Source: Phytophthora hibernalis (lineage: Eukaryota; Oomycota; Peronosporomycetes; Peronosporales; Peronosporaceae). From it: DNA of 64,000 nucleotides. The stretch is taken from the NCBI GenBank assembly GCA_012656075.1, contig JAAKBF010000027.1, positions 916,924 through 980,923 on the forward strand, given 5' to 3'. The position numbers and the translations under genes were made by a program. The notes below the pieces were generated by a model. The model was not told the origin of the DNA. It was given only the letters and a program-made list of their open reading frames with translations, and searched no databases. Positions 43,901 through 54,278 of this stretch are shown one piece after another. How positions within the stretch are numbered: the first letter of the stretch is position 1; each line of letters starts with the position of its first letter.

Positions 43901-45426
43901 TATATGAGACTGCGCAAAACAAACTGATGCTAGTTAACATTTTCGTGTTTTCGAGATAATCGCCTTTGAAGTGGACCGTTGATTTTTCGTACTTAAGTGA
44001 TTTTTTCAAGAGGGGGAATTTTGTCAAATCTCTAAATTTGGCGGAGGTGTATCGACGGCATCGGGTTGGCATGGAAGCACTGGTAGCGCTTGCTGTGGCC
44101 ACGGCGGACAGCACCGGAGACACCCAGCTGGAGCCAGAGGTAAGCGCTGGCGAAGACCACCCGTACAGCAGCGACGCAAGCGCAGACAGCGCATGTGTCC
44201 AGACTCAGAAGATGGTGTATCCAGCGGCAATGAGATTTTGCCAAGCGAAGGCGATGCAGATAGCAGCAACTCCGACGTTGAGGATACTAGCATCATTACG
44301 ATTGGCGAAGAACCTCGCGACACAGTTACTCAACTCATTCAAGAGGACCCTTGCGAGAAGAGGTGCTTGCAAGGCAAAACGGGGCAGTTGGAGCAGTTCC
44401 TGTGTTCGTTATCGCAAATGACCGGGGGAAGCATCATGATGACGTTGGCAGTGCTGAAGAAAACGGACACGGTACTCCGCCACCGAGACCATGGGCTGCG
44501 GGAGCAGTTCAACTATTTTCTGCCGATAGTTGGTCAAGTGTGCCGCGCGGCATGGTGCAAGTGTTATGGTATTTCGACAGCCACTGTGACGCGTTACAGA
44601 TCCCGGATTAATGATGTGTGCTTTTCGAGACCGACCTTGCCACTTTACCAAACCCGCCGCCGAATTCTGAGATGATCCAAACGATCTACAACAAAGTCCG
44701 TCGATACGTGCCAGAAGAGTTTCGAGATGACCACATGTACGACCCACCAAACGACGAAGACGAGCGTAAGGCAAAGGAAATTCAAAAATCCCGGGTCGCA
44801 GCGGCTAGGAAGAAGAAACAAGAGCGTACTGCTGACGCAGCGGCAGCAAAGACTGCCAACGAGACGCACGGGGTGCTTGGAACTACCGACGGTGAAGCCA
44901 AGCCTACAGACAACTGCGCCACTGAAAACCGGAACCTTGACGTCCATGAAACCGCGGCGGAGAAGGCTCCAACACGAGCTAGGAAGCGTCCGCGGAAAGA
45001 AACATCGTAATCCTCCAAGCTTGAAAGGAAGTCGAGACCAAGTGTTCCCAGCAGATCAAAATGATTCTTGTTGCCAAAATCTCTACAAAAATCTCTAAAA
45101 ACAAAATACACATCTGAGTTTTGAGATTTTGATTTTCAAAAGTAATTTTGGCAGTAAAGGAGTTCGAATCCGGCTACAACAATAGGCTCAAATTTTAATC
45201 GATCCGCAGCGAAATTTGATGTTTAGGGAGCCAATAAAAAAATCCTTCGACCCGGCGAATTTGAGGCAACTTTTTCAACGGGCAGTTGCTCGACAACGAC
45301 TGAATGAAAAAACTATCGCAGGGCCTCTATCGATAGAGGAGATATTCTTCTTTGCGTTGGTGTGTTTAAATCGCACTTCAACAGATGGTTAACTAGCATT
45401 CTTATGTTTTGCGCAGTCTCATATAC
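43901..45426. mobile_element. 1.5-kb DNA transposon with about 40-bp terminal inverted repeats
   Basis: The left end GTATATGAGACTGCGCAAAA (43901-43920) and then TGATGCTAGTTAAC are matched in reverse complement at 45388-45426 (GTTAACTAGCAT ... TTTTGCGCAGTCTCATATAC), with a few differences in between. The ORF at 44071-45010 lies inside. The class was not determined. Confidence 0.7.
44071..45010 (+). CDS. Transposon-encoded protein of unknown family
   Basis: ATG 44071 (MEALVALAVATADSTGDTQL). An acidic Ser/Asp-rich region follows (NEILPSEGDADSSNSDVEDT), then a Cys-containing segment (EDPCEKRCLQGKTGQLEQFL) and a helical segment ending FLPIVGQVCRAAWCKCYGIS TATVTRYRSR that looks like a DNA-binding helix-turn-helix. 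The C-terminus is Lys/Arg/Ala-rich (KSRVAAARKKKQERTADAAA). Two -1 shifts (about 44190, 44635). No DDE catalytic core is visible, so it may be an accessory protein or a truncated transposase. Confidence 0.5.
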
Positions 45427-45883
45427 GAATCGACAGTCAACCCAGGTCTCCACGCTCTTACATGGGCACTTAACGCTAATGGCACGTGTCATTGCTACCG
45501 GTAGGCAGGTGACAGCTCTCGCCGTCTGCGCTGTCAGACTCGACCCCAAAAACGATGCGGTACTGTCATAAAAACATTCAATTGTCCCATTAATCCAATT
45601 GGAAGGATTTTACTATTAATATATGCATCCACTATCATACTACCAGGGGTTGGTAGTAGCTCGCGGCACAAGTAAAACATAGTACTATAGTACTACTTCT
45701 ATTACAACAGTAATGCCGGATTCTAATTCTACTACTACTGTAGTAGCTAGTAACTAGTCAAATGGCATATCAATATGTTTGAATATTTTCGAATATTCGA
45801 ATGAATTTTACTATTCATATTTGATCTGGTTCACCCATATTAATATAATAACTCGAATGAGGTCGACGGCCGGAGGCATATTA
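45427..45883. other. AT-rich spacer
   Basis: Rich in TAGTAC/GTAGTA and ATATTCGAATA-type short palindromes; no gene. Confidence 0.4.
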
Positions 45884-45989
45884 TGACAAGCATATTCATT
45901 TGTTTTCAAATGTATTAATATTATTAAATAGTATAATATGTTTTAATATTATTATTAATACATTTGAATACAAATGAATATGCTTGTCA
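45884..45989. repeat. 106-bp AT-rich fold-back, about 48-bp arms
   Basis: TGACAAGCATATTCATTTGT at the left and its complement at the right end (45970-45989) open an almost perfect inverted repeat around a centre near 45935. It could extrude as a cruciform or represent a tiny MITE. Confidence 0.75.
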
Positions 45990-46416
45990 AACAAACACAA
46001 ACTGCACGCTTCAGGCCTCAAGCAACGTTTACTTTATGGTTTCCTGTCTATTGGTCTCGTTTCCGCTGCTGCTTCCACTTATTATAGAAGAAGAAGCCGC
46101 AGTGATGAAATGTGCTCGAGTCCCAGAGCTCGGTGTCATGGAGGAGTGCGTCGAACAAAATGTATCGTTTATGCAGCAATGATGTTCGAAACGACGCAAT
46201 TATCTGCTAAGTAAGGTTTTGTATCTTATCGTTATTCCCCTCAGTAATGCATGGGTGCTGCTTTTATTTCTTGCTTTGTTTGAGCAACTTTTGCAGTGAA
46301 AACTGCACCAAACGGTAAACGAACTCAGAATCAAAGACAAGAGGAAACAGCGATCACGAAACTCTTTTAGGTACAACTATAATACCCAACGCGCAGCTGA
46401 AGCATATGACTTTTAA

Positions 46417-46668
46417 CTCTTTTGTTGCCGACTGGGCCAAAACGTGGCATAATGAATCGTTTTACTAAAATCATCCAATCAAATATTATGATTTTAATAT
46501 AGACCAATATGTCTACCGGAAAATTGACCAAAACGATGCATTATGCCACGTTTTACAAATATCACCCAAAAGATCTTCTGGTGCAAAACCATTATGCATC
46601 GTTTTGCAATTTTATCTTGATTAAAGTAAACATATTTTCAAATAGAAAATGTATGGGCAACAAAAGGG
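46417..46668. mobile_element. piggyBac-type MITE, 252 bp, TTAA target sites
   Basis: The ends CTCTTTTGTTGCC and GGCAACAAAAGGG are inverted and each is flanked by TTAA (46413-46416 and 46669-46672), the hallmark of piggyBac insertion. A second internal inverted pair (46439-46463 against 46530-46554, AAAACGTGGCATAATGAATC type) lies inside. No coding capacity. Confidence 0.8.
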
Positions 46669-47248
46669 TTAAAGCACTTGTATTTCCGAAGTATGAATAA
46701 ATGGCGGGTTCTTACAGACAAACAACGAACTCGTACTTCGATGTAGCCATCTTCACAGACCGGTATCACCTGAAACGCACTAAGTACTATTTAAAACGTG
46801 TATTAATACGATCAAATATTACTATTCATTCAAGCGAGCTGAAACGAATGAATATGAATATTCAATCATCCAAAATCAAATGACTATCAATCCCTGCTAG
46901 TAACTCCTTCATGTATTAATAATACCGGTACCGCTATTAATAACAGTGGCCAAAATCGGAAGGTCATTTTTCAACTGTACCGGTACGTAGGGTAGCCGAG
47001 GATTTGCAGTTGTTTATGCGTCAAGCGAATTGCATGACACATCGATTCTGTAGTTTATGTAATGCAGGTGGTATTATATCCATTGGATCAACATGTACTA
47101 TTAATAATAGTTGCAGTATGATGGTGCGTTCGGTCGGTGTGAGCAGCACCGCGACCGTCGTCACTACAATGCAACGAAACAACAAGTACAATCGGTTCAC
47201 GATTTCGTTTTTCTTCTTGAGAGCACACCTCACGTGACGCGTGAATAC
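46669..47248. other. AT-rich spacer upstream of PLD copy 2
   Basis: No gene recognised. Several ATTAATAATA-type short repeats. Weak similarity to the upstream flank of PLD copy 3 begins only about 40 bp before the ATG at 47249. Confidence 0.35.
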
Positions 47249-49045
47249 ATGAAAGTCCGAACTCCACGACGCAGCACCAAGCTTGTTTTTGCTTTAGTCT
47301 GTGCGCTAATTATTGCACCGACACTTTCTACAGCATGAGCAGAGGTTGAGTGACATTGATGTCGGATCCGTCGGAGAGATCAGCACTGCCACTTTCAGTT
47401 TTCTCGGACCCTTCGGTCTTGGGCCCCTTTGTCGCTTCTTGCGTGCTGGAATTTGAACCGGATTCGTTGTCATCACCGCCGAAGAGCGACGTAAAAGACC
47501 AGGGCCACCGACTGGTTCATCGAAGAAATTGTCGAGTCGCGCGGAGGCGTCCCGCGTGAAGGTTTGGAGACGTACACGACTGGCAACAACGTTACGGTTT
47601 ACACCGTGGCAAACGAGTTCTTCACTGCAGTTGTAGACGATTTCTCGGCCTCGAAAGAGGGTGACCGCGTCATGTATACAGGCTGGGATACTTGTATCAT
47701 TCCCTTTGAGGCCGATATCGACCCTACTGGTGCCAAGACAGGCTTTGACGTAATGTTAAAGGGAATCGTGGAGCGTGGTGGGAGTGTCAATCTCTTGTCG
47801 TGGCCAAACTTTCTTCTGACGGCTCAGAACACCAAAGCGCGCGATGCTATCAACGAAATTCCGCCGTCTAAAGTTAACGGCGCCAAGGCTGTTTACCTCT
47901 TCGACGATCGCCTTCCTCTAGCTGCATCCTCCCACCACCAAAACCATCGTCGACGCAGCAAACAAATCGACTGGTAAAGACGAGCACCCTATATCTTACG
48001 TTGGTGGCATTGACCTCACCAACGACCGCTGGGACACCATTTATCACAACAACACGGTCATCCGCGAAGCTGCCAACATTCCGTTTCACAACAAGGGGTG
48101 GATAGATGCGCACTATAGGATCCACGGGCCGGCATCAAAGGAAGTGGCCAACAATTTCCTCCAACGCTGGAACTCAGACTACAAACCGTGTCAGGGGCTT
48201 GGGGACGATCTGCTCAGCCTCGACAATCCAGACTACGAGAAGCTGCCGCCGATCGACTACGCCAGCAGCAATACATCTTCAAAGCTCGGCAATCAAAATA
48301 TCCAAATTGTGCGAACCTTCAGCTGTTACTACGAGCACTACAAGGAATTCGCGCCACGCGGAGAGCAGTCCTCTTCAAAGCTCGCCTTAAAGCGCTCAGG
48401 AATGCCAAGAATTTCATCTATATCGAAGATCAGTACTTCATCTACGTGCCCGAGCTCCTTGATGCCCTCATGGAAGTCCTGCCCAGAATCCAGCGACTCA
48501 TCGTACTCGTGCAGCCACCTGACGCTCTTCTGAAAGCCTCAGGATACGAAAAGTACCTGTACGAGATGATCGGTCCCATGAAGGAGAAATACCCGAACAA
48601 GGTGCAGATCTACACCACTAAGAAGGACCTCGACATCTACATCCACACCAAACTGGTCCTCATCGACGATGTATACGTCTCATTGGGCTCCGCAAACTGG
48701 AACCGTCGTAGTATGACGTCCGACTCGGAGCTCAACGCCAACGTTATTGACGACGAGACAGTTGAATCGCCAGACGGCGTGACAGTGCTCAAGCTAGCCC
48801 GCGACATGCGCATCCGCAAGTTTGTCGAGATGACGCGGCTGACCTACGAGGAACTCGACGCAATGAAGTTCATCGACGCGGCGGACCAATTCAAGGTGGC
48901 TGCTCAAGATGAGTCGACGATTCTGACGAACTTCAGTGTCGAGGACCACACTTACTACATCACATTTGTGGATATCTTTCGCGAGCAGGTGGATCCGCAC
49001 GAGGTTTGCACTTTTCAGGGTCTGGATCCACAAGAGGTTGAGTAG
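47249..49045 (+). pseudogene. Secreted phospholipase D-like protein, copy 2 (inverted segment)
   Basis: The signal peptide MKVRTPRRSTKLVFALVCAL ... PTLSTA is intact, but the next 166 bp (47336-47501) is the exact reverse complement of the matching stretch in copy 3 (50078-50243), which puts a TGA straight after the signal peptide. Six bases (ACACAG) are also missing near 47519. Downstream, both PLD motifs survive: YVGGIDLTNDRWD and HTKLVLIDDVYVSLGSANWN with NRRSMTSDSEL. Further shifts occur at an A-run near 47940 (two bases short) and near 48372. It ends TFQGLDPQEVE. As written it cannot make the enzyme. Confidence 0.85.
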
Positions 49046-49798
49046 AAGTTGCGGCTTAGAACAGCTTCCGCCCCCACGCACGCAACCGCGAGTAGTGTCG
49101 TTAATCTTCGCGCGACGCGTATCTATCTGTCCGCTCGTCTGTTGAATGACGTTTGTCCATAGGTAGACAGATCATTCTATTCCGCCGGATGAATAATGGT
49201 ATCGCAGCGCTTGATAATGTGCAAGTTGTGTGTTCTTTTCATCGCGATCCATCAAAGTCACAACCTCGCACACACCAAAATGTTTGCAACCCGAATGAGT
49301 TTCTGATCGTCGATCACACCCAGAAACTCAGCAACTACTTCGAGTAAATATCGTGTACTGTAAAGCACTCTGCTCGAAGTTCGCGTGATCCGGTCACTAC
49401 GCACGTACAACGTAGTAGTTCCATACGTCAATAAACGCAGCAATAGCTTAGCTGTTCGAAAGCTGCCAACTCGGTCATCTCCACCCCTTAACACTATTAA
49501 ATTCTACCCAGGCACAGAATCCTTTAAATTCATGTCGGTGTCAACGTCGAGTAGCCACTGCTTCAACAGCTCCTGCAGTGTCGTGAGACCTAAGGTTCGA
49601 AGGGAACTCGCCCACCGGCAGCAACACGGCGATTTTGCCTCCACTACGGGCTTGCGGAACACAGTCGGCGGATGAAAGATCTGTGCCATCCTCGGCAGAT
49701 GATGAAGAAGTCGTCGCACACCAGCTTCTTTGTGGTCGAGTTGTATATTGCCTTTGTCTCGTTCATGTACTCTTTTCGTCATCCCCGAAAAAGCTGCT
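47249..49798 (+). repeat. Tandem segmental duplication, unit 1
   Basis: Nearly identical to 49991-52552, covering the PLD-like gene and about 750 bp of its 3' flank (for example CATAGGTAGACAGATCATTC onwards). Differences are mostly homopolymer length changes, a few substitutions and the inversion described above. Units are separated by 192 bp of unrelated sequence. Confidence 0.9.
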
Positions 49799-49990
49799 TT
49801 TCCACCAACTCTTTTGCCAAATGGTTCGTAACCATCATGTCGTCTCTTATGATTACGAACTTTTGTCGGAATTTAATGCGCCGCAAGGTTACTACAGTGA
49901 GGTAGCAACAACAAACTCAGCTCTACAATAGGTTCACCCATTCTTTTTCCTCTTTAGAACACTCTTCACGCGACGCTTGAATCCCGGTAC

Positions 49991-51798
49991 ATGAAAGTCC
50001 GTACTCCACGACGCAGAACCAAGCTTGTTTTTGCTTTAGTCTGTGCGCTAATTATTGCACCGACACTTTCTACAGCATGGTCTTTTACGTCGCTCTTCGG
50101 CGGTGATGACAACGAATCCGGTTCAAATTCCAGCACGCAAGAAGCGACAAAGGGGCCCAAGACCGAAGGGTCCGAGAAAACTGAAAGTGGCAGTGCTGAT
50201 CTCTCCGACGGATCCGACATCAATGTCACTCAACCTCTGCTCAGGGCCACCGACTGGTTCATCACACAGGAAGAAATTGTCGAGTCGCGCGGAGGCGTCC
50301 CGCGTGAAGGTTTGGAGACGTACACGACTGGCAACAACGTTACGGTTTACACCGTGGCAAACGAGTTCTTCACTGCAGTTGTAGACGATTTCTCGGCCTC
50401 GAAAGAGGGTGACCGCGTCATGTATACAGGCTGGGATACTTGTATCATTCCCTTTGAGGCCGATATCGACCCTACTGGTGCCAAGACAGGCTTTGACGTA
50501 ATGTTAAAGGGAATCGTGGAGCGTGGTGGGAGTGTCAATCTCTTGTCGTGGCCAAACTTTCTTCTGACGGCTCAGAACACCAAAGCGCGCGATGCTATCA
50601 ACGAAATTCCGCCGTCTAAAGTTAACGGCGCCAAGGCTGTTTACCTCTTCGACGATCGCCTTCCTCTAGCTGCATCCTCCCACCACCAAAAACCATCGTC
50701 ATCGCAGCAAACAAATCGACTGGTAAAGACGAGCACCCTATATCTTACGTTGGTGGCATTGACCTCACCAACGACCGCTGGGACACCATTTATCACAACA
50801 ACACGGTCATCCGCGAAGCTGCCAACATTCCGTTTCGCAACAAGGGGTGGATAGATGCGCACTTTAGGATCCACGGGCCGGCATCAAAGGAAGTGGCCAA
50901 CAATTTCCTCCAACGCTGGAACTCAGACTACAAACCGTGTCAGGGGCTTGGGGACGATCTGCTCAGCTTCGACAATCCAGACTACGAGAAGCTGCCGCCG
51001 ATCGACTACGCCAGCAGCAATACATCTTCAAAGCTCGGCAATCAAAATATCCAAATTGTGCGAACCTTCAGCTGTTACTACGAGCACTACAAGGAATTCG
51101 CGCCACGCGGAGAGCAGTCCCTTTTCAAAGCTCGCCTTAAAGCGCTCAGGAATGCCAAGAACTTCATCTATATCGAAGATCAGTACTTCATCTACGTGCC
51201 CGAGCTCCTTGATGCCCTCATGGAAGTCCTGCCCAGAATCCAGCGACTCATCGTACTCGTGCAGCCACCTGACGCTCTTCTGAAAGCCTCAGGATACGAA
51301 AAGTACCTGTACGAGATGATCGGTCCCATGAAGGAGAAATACCCGAACAAGGTGCAGATCTACACCACTAAGAAGGACCTCGACATCTACATCCACACCA
51401 AACTGGTCCTCATCGACGATGTATACGTCTCATTGGGCTCCGCAAACTGGAACCGTCGTAGTATGACGTCCGACTCGGAGCTCAACGCCAACGTTATTGA
51501 CGACGAGACAGTTGAATCGCCAGACGGCGTGACAGTGCTCAAGCTAGCCCGCGACATGCGCATCCGCAAGTTTGTCGAGATGACGCGGCTGACCTACGAG
51601 GAACTCGACGCAATGAAGTTCATCGACGCGGCGGACCAATTCAAGGTGGCTGCTCAAGATGAGTCGACGATTCTGACGAACTTCAGTGTCGAGGACCACA
51701 CTTACTACATCACATTTGTGGATATCTTTCGCGAGCAGGTGGATCCGCACGAGGTTTGCACTTTTTCAGGGTCTGGATCCACAAGAGAGGTTGAGTAG
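49991..51798 (+). CDS. Secreted phospholipase D-like protein, copy 3
   Basis: A signal peptide (KLVFALVCALIIAPTLSTA, cleavage before WSF), then an acidic Ser-rich spacer (GGDDNESGSNSSTQEATKGP) and a conserved start of the mature domain (ATDWFITQEEIVESRGGVPR). The first HKD half is YLFDDRLPLAASSHHQK ... YVGGIDLTNDRWD and the second HTKLVLIDDVYVSLGSANWN, NRRSMTSD. A single -1 shift in an A-run (about 50689, CCACCAAAAACC) separates the halves. In copy 2 the same run is one base shorter still, so this tract is variable or poorly read. Probably the functional member of the tandem pair. About 600 residues, close to copy 1 in layout. Confidence 0.88.
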
Positions 51799-52552
51799 AA
51801 GTTGCGGCTTAGAACAGCTTCCGCCCCCCACGCACGCAACCGCGAGTAGTGTCGTTAATCTTCGCGCGACGCGTATCTATCTGTCCGCTCGTCTGTTGAA
51901 TGACGTTTGTCCATAGGTAGACAGATCATTCTATTCCGCCGGATGAATAATGGTATCGCAGCGCTTGATAATGTGCAAGTTGTGTGTTCTTTTCATCGCG
52001 ATCCATCAAAGTCACAACCTCGCACACACCAAAATGTTTGCAACCCGAATGAGTTTCTGATCGTCGATCACACCCAGAAACTCAGCAACTACTTCGAGTA
52101 AATATCGTGTACTGTAAAGCACTCTGCTCGAAGTTCGCGTGATCCGGTCACTACGCACGTACAACGTAGTAGTTCCATACGTCAATAAACGCAGCAATAG
52201 CTTAGCTGTTCGAAAGCTGCCAACTCGGTCATCTCCACCCCTTAACACTATTAAATTCTACCCAGGCACAGAATCCTTTAAATTCATGTCGGTGTCAACG
52301 TCGAGTAGCCACTGCTTCAACAGCTCCTGCAGTGTCGTGAGACCTAAGGTTCGAAGGGAACTCGCCCACCGGCAGCAACACGGCGATTTTGCCTCCACTA
52401 CGGGCTTGCGGAACACAGTCGGCGGATGAAAGATCTGTGCCATCCTCGGCAGATGATGAAGAAGTCGTCGCACACCAGCTTCTTTGTGGTCGAGTTGTAT
52501 ATTGCCTTTGTCTCGTTCATGTACTCTTTTCGTCATCCCCGAAAAAGCTGCT
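49991..52552 (+). repeat. Tandem segmental duplication, unit 2
   Basis: Partner of 47249-49798. Homology stops abruptly after GAAAAAGCTGCT on both sides. Confidence 0.9.
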
Positions 52553-52639
52553 CTTCGACCAACTCGTGTATGATTGGAATCGACAGCAAAATCATAGTGC
52601 GAAGTGCATGGTCTGCGTCACGCAGTGCGTGGGCATCTG

Positions 52640-52985
52640 AGTGCTAGCTCTTGCAAAACTTGACCTCAGCAACGATCGCTACCACCATCTACCACGATTC
52701 TGCTGGTACCACCACATTCACCACACAAACTGAATTGATACTGAGCTGTGCATTCACAGCAAATATGCTGTCAATAGCTTCCTCACCCGCTGGAGCATAC
52801 ACTACAAACCATGGTTAGAACTTCTTCTGGTCTTTAATAAAAATATGCAGTCAATAGCTTCCTCACCCGCTGGAGCTTACACTGTTAAAACTTCTTCTGC
52901 TCTTTAATAAAAAGAATCGGGTTATCACCACCTGCAACAACAAAATGTACAGCTCGTGCGAGCCTTCCGCTCCAAGTTGCGCCTC
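52640..52985 (+). pseudogene. PLD-like relic (fourth copy)
   Basis: Short in-frame islands correspond in order to the PLD proteins: KLDLSNDRYHH (for GIDLTNDRWDT), CIHSKYAVNSFLTRWSIHYK (for RIHGPAAKDVANNFLARWNS) and NKMYSSCEPSAPS / NVQLVRAFRSKL (for NQNVQIVRTFSCKY). Internal deletions and a local duplication have destroyed the gene. Confidence 0.65.
52763..52912 (+). repeat. Two-unit tandem repeat inside the PLD relic
   Basis: The sequence from ATATGCTGTCAATAGCTTCC to TCTTTAATAAAA is repeated immediately with small changes (unit lengths about 80 and 70 bp). It duplicates the NSFLTRWS coding island. Confidence 0.75.
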
Positions 52986-53083
52986 CTGCAGCAAGCAGAC
53001 ATCAAGACCCCTGCACCTGAAACACACAAAACCCGTCTCTCCCGTTGCAACTTGAAGCTTCAATTTCCCTCCAACCTCTTTCT

Positions 53084-53668
53084 TCACACCTGCAGCTGGT
53101 CCAGCAGCGCGTTGTACTCGACGCACTTCTCTGAGAGCACGAACATCAGCTGCTGGTACGTGGCCAGCACCTTCTCGCGCGCGTGCAGCGCCAAGGCGCG
53201 TTCGCTCTGCTGCTCACTGTGGGCCTCGAGCTGCGTCAGTTGCATCTGCTGCTGGGTCTCAGGTGCTCGCAACTGGTCCAGGACGCTCGAGAGCTGCTGC
53301 AGCTGCTGTAACTGGGCCGACACCTGCTGCAGACGGTCCATGGAGCTCAGAATGGCCGCGCGCTTGAGCTCGTCACCCGCGCGTGAGCTGCCGTGGGCGA
53401 AGGCGCTGGCGGACGAAAGATGCAGCTGCTCGGCGTGCTCCTGGTCTGCACTACACGTTAAAGACTCTCATACTTTATATCCACGGGTGCAGAGCTACGC
53501 ACAGAGCTCGCGCAGCTTGGAGGAGCCGGAGACGGCGGCGGAGACCTGGTCCAGCTGCGTCTGGAGAAGGCGCAGACGATCCATCAGCGCGGACGGCGTG
53601 GATGCGGTTGGGGACGCGCCCAGCACCTTAGCGCGCAGTGCGGTCTCGCGGCTCTCCAGGACGTCCAT
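53084..53668 (-). CDS. Dynactin subunit 3 (p24)-like coiled-coil protein
   Basis: Exon 1 is 53503-53668 (MDVLESRETALRAKVLGASP ... SSKLREL); intron 53446-53502 (57 bp, GTGCGT...CAG); exon 2 is 53084-53445. Together 176 codons in exact phase, 175 residues, close to dynactin p24 (about 186). Almost entirely alpha-helical, Gln/Leu-rich (VSAQLQQLQQLSSVLDQLRA). It ends LMFVLSEKCVEYNALLDQLQ, which parallels the p24 C-terminus. p24 sits in the shoulder of dynactin, the dynein activator. Coiled-coil composition makes the assignment moderate; another small coiled-coil protein is possible. No frameshift. Confidence 0.6.
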
Positions 53669-53758
53669 CGCGATTGTGGAACTTCACAAATGGCAAGGAT
53701 CGGATTGGAAAGGTGTAGCCATTTTGGGAACTTTGGATCATTCAATAAAACAACATGG

Positions 53759-53894
53759 TTGTAGTTTTCCGACTTTCATGATTTGAAGCAAGATGACATC
53801 CGTCCTCCAGGCGACTTCAAAGTTTATACGATGTAGAAAATGACACATAACCTCCACAAAATTAAGTTTCAGTAGACTCGTTTTGTACCACTAG
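53759..53894. mobile_element. Partial copy of MITE family F2
   Basis: Matches the right part of 34197-34550, from GTAGTTTTCC through GAAGCAAGATGACATCCGTC to the terminus GTTTTGTACCACTAG (53880-53894). The left end is missing. It lies within 100 bp of the dynactin-like start codon. Confidence 0.75.
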
Positions 53895-53986
53895 CACCAG
53901 AAGCTCGAAGATGTATCTGAACAATTGGTCACCGTTTAGCAGAACCTGGAAATACATGTCCGGCGATGGGTCCGACGATCGATGCA

Positions 53987-54236
53987 TGTGGAGATGGCAT
54001 GTCGAGCTCTGCCAACTCACAGTTTACCACCTTGCAGTTGAAGCTGTCTGCGTACAGTCTCGTAGCCGATTGACCATTTGTATGAGACAGATGGCTTTGC
54101 ATGTTTAACTACCAGAGGAGGTTTTCATCCTGCGGGGTTTCCTCCTCAATCCCAATCTTTCTCCGTGGAAAACAAGTCTCTTCCATTTTCGGTCTTCTCC
54201 GCTCAAGGTCACTCTCTCCTATCTGCTATCTTCACA
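53987..54236 (+). repeat. Copia 5' LTR
   Basis: 250 bp, TG...CA ends; followed directly by GGTTCTGAGCCC, the probable primer-binding site. Confidence 0.9.
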
Positions 54237-54278
54237 GGTTCTGAGCCCAAATTGCGCTAGGAGCCTTTCGTGACTACA

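Noticed and set aside
45160..45185. GTTCGAATCC at about 45171, like a tRNA B-box.
   Set aside because: No A-box, acceptor stem or cloverleaf can be drawn upstream.
49504..49782. Minus-strand 92-codon frame, repeated identically at 52258-52536.
   Set aside because: Its conservation is explained by the tandem duplication; no domain, and it lies in the 3' flank of the PLD genes.
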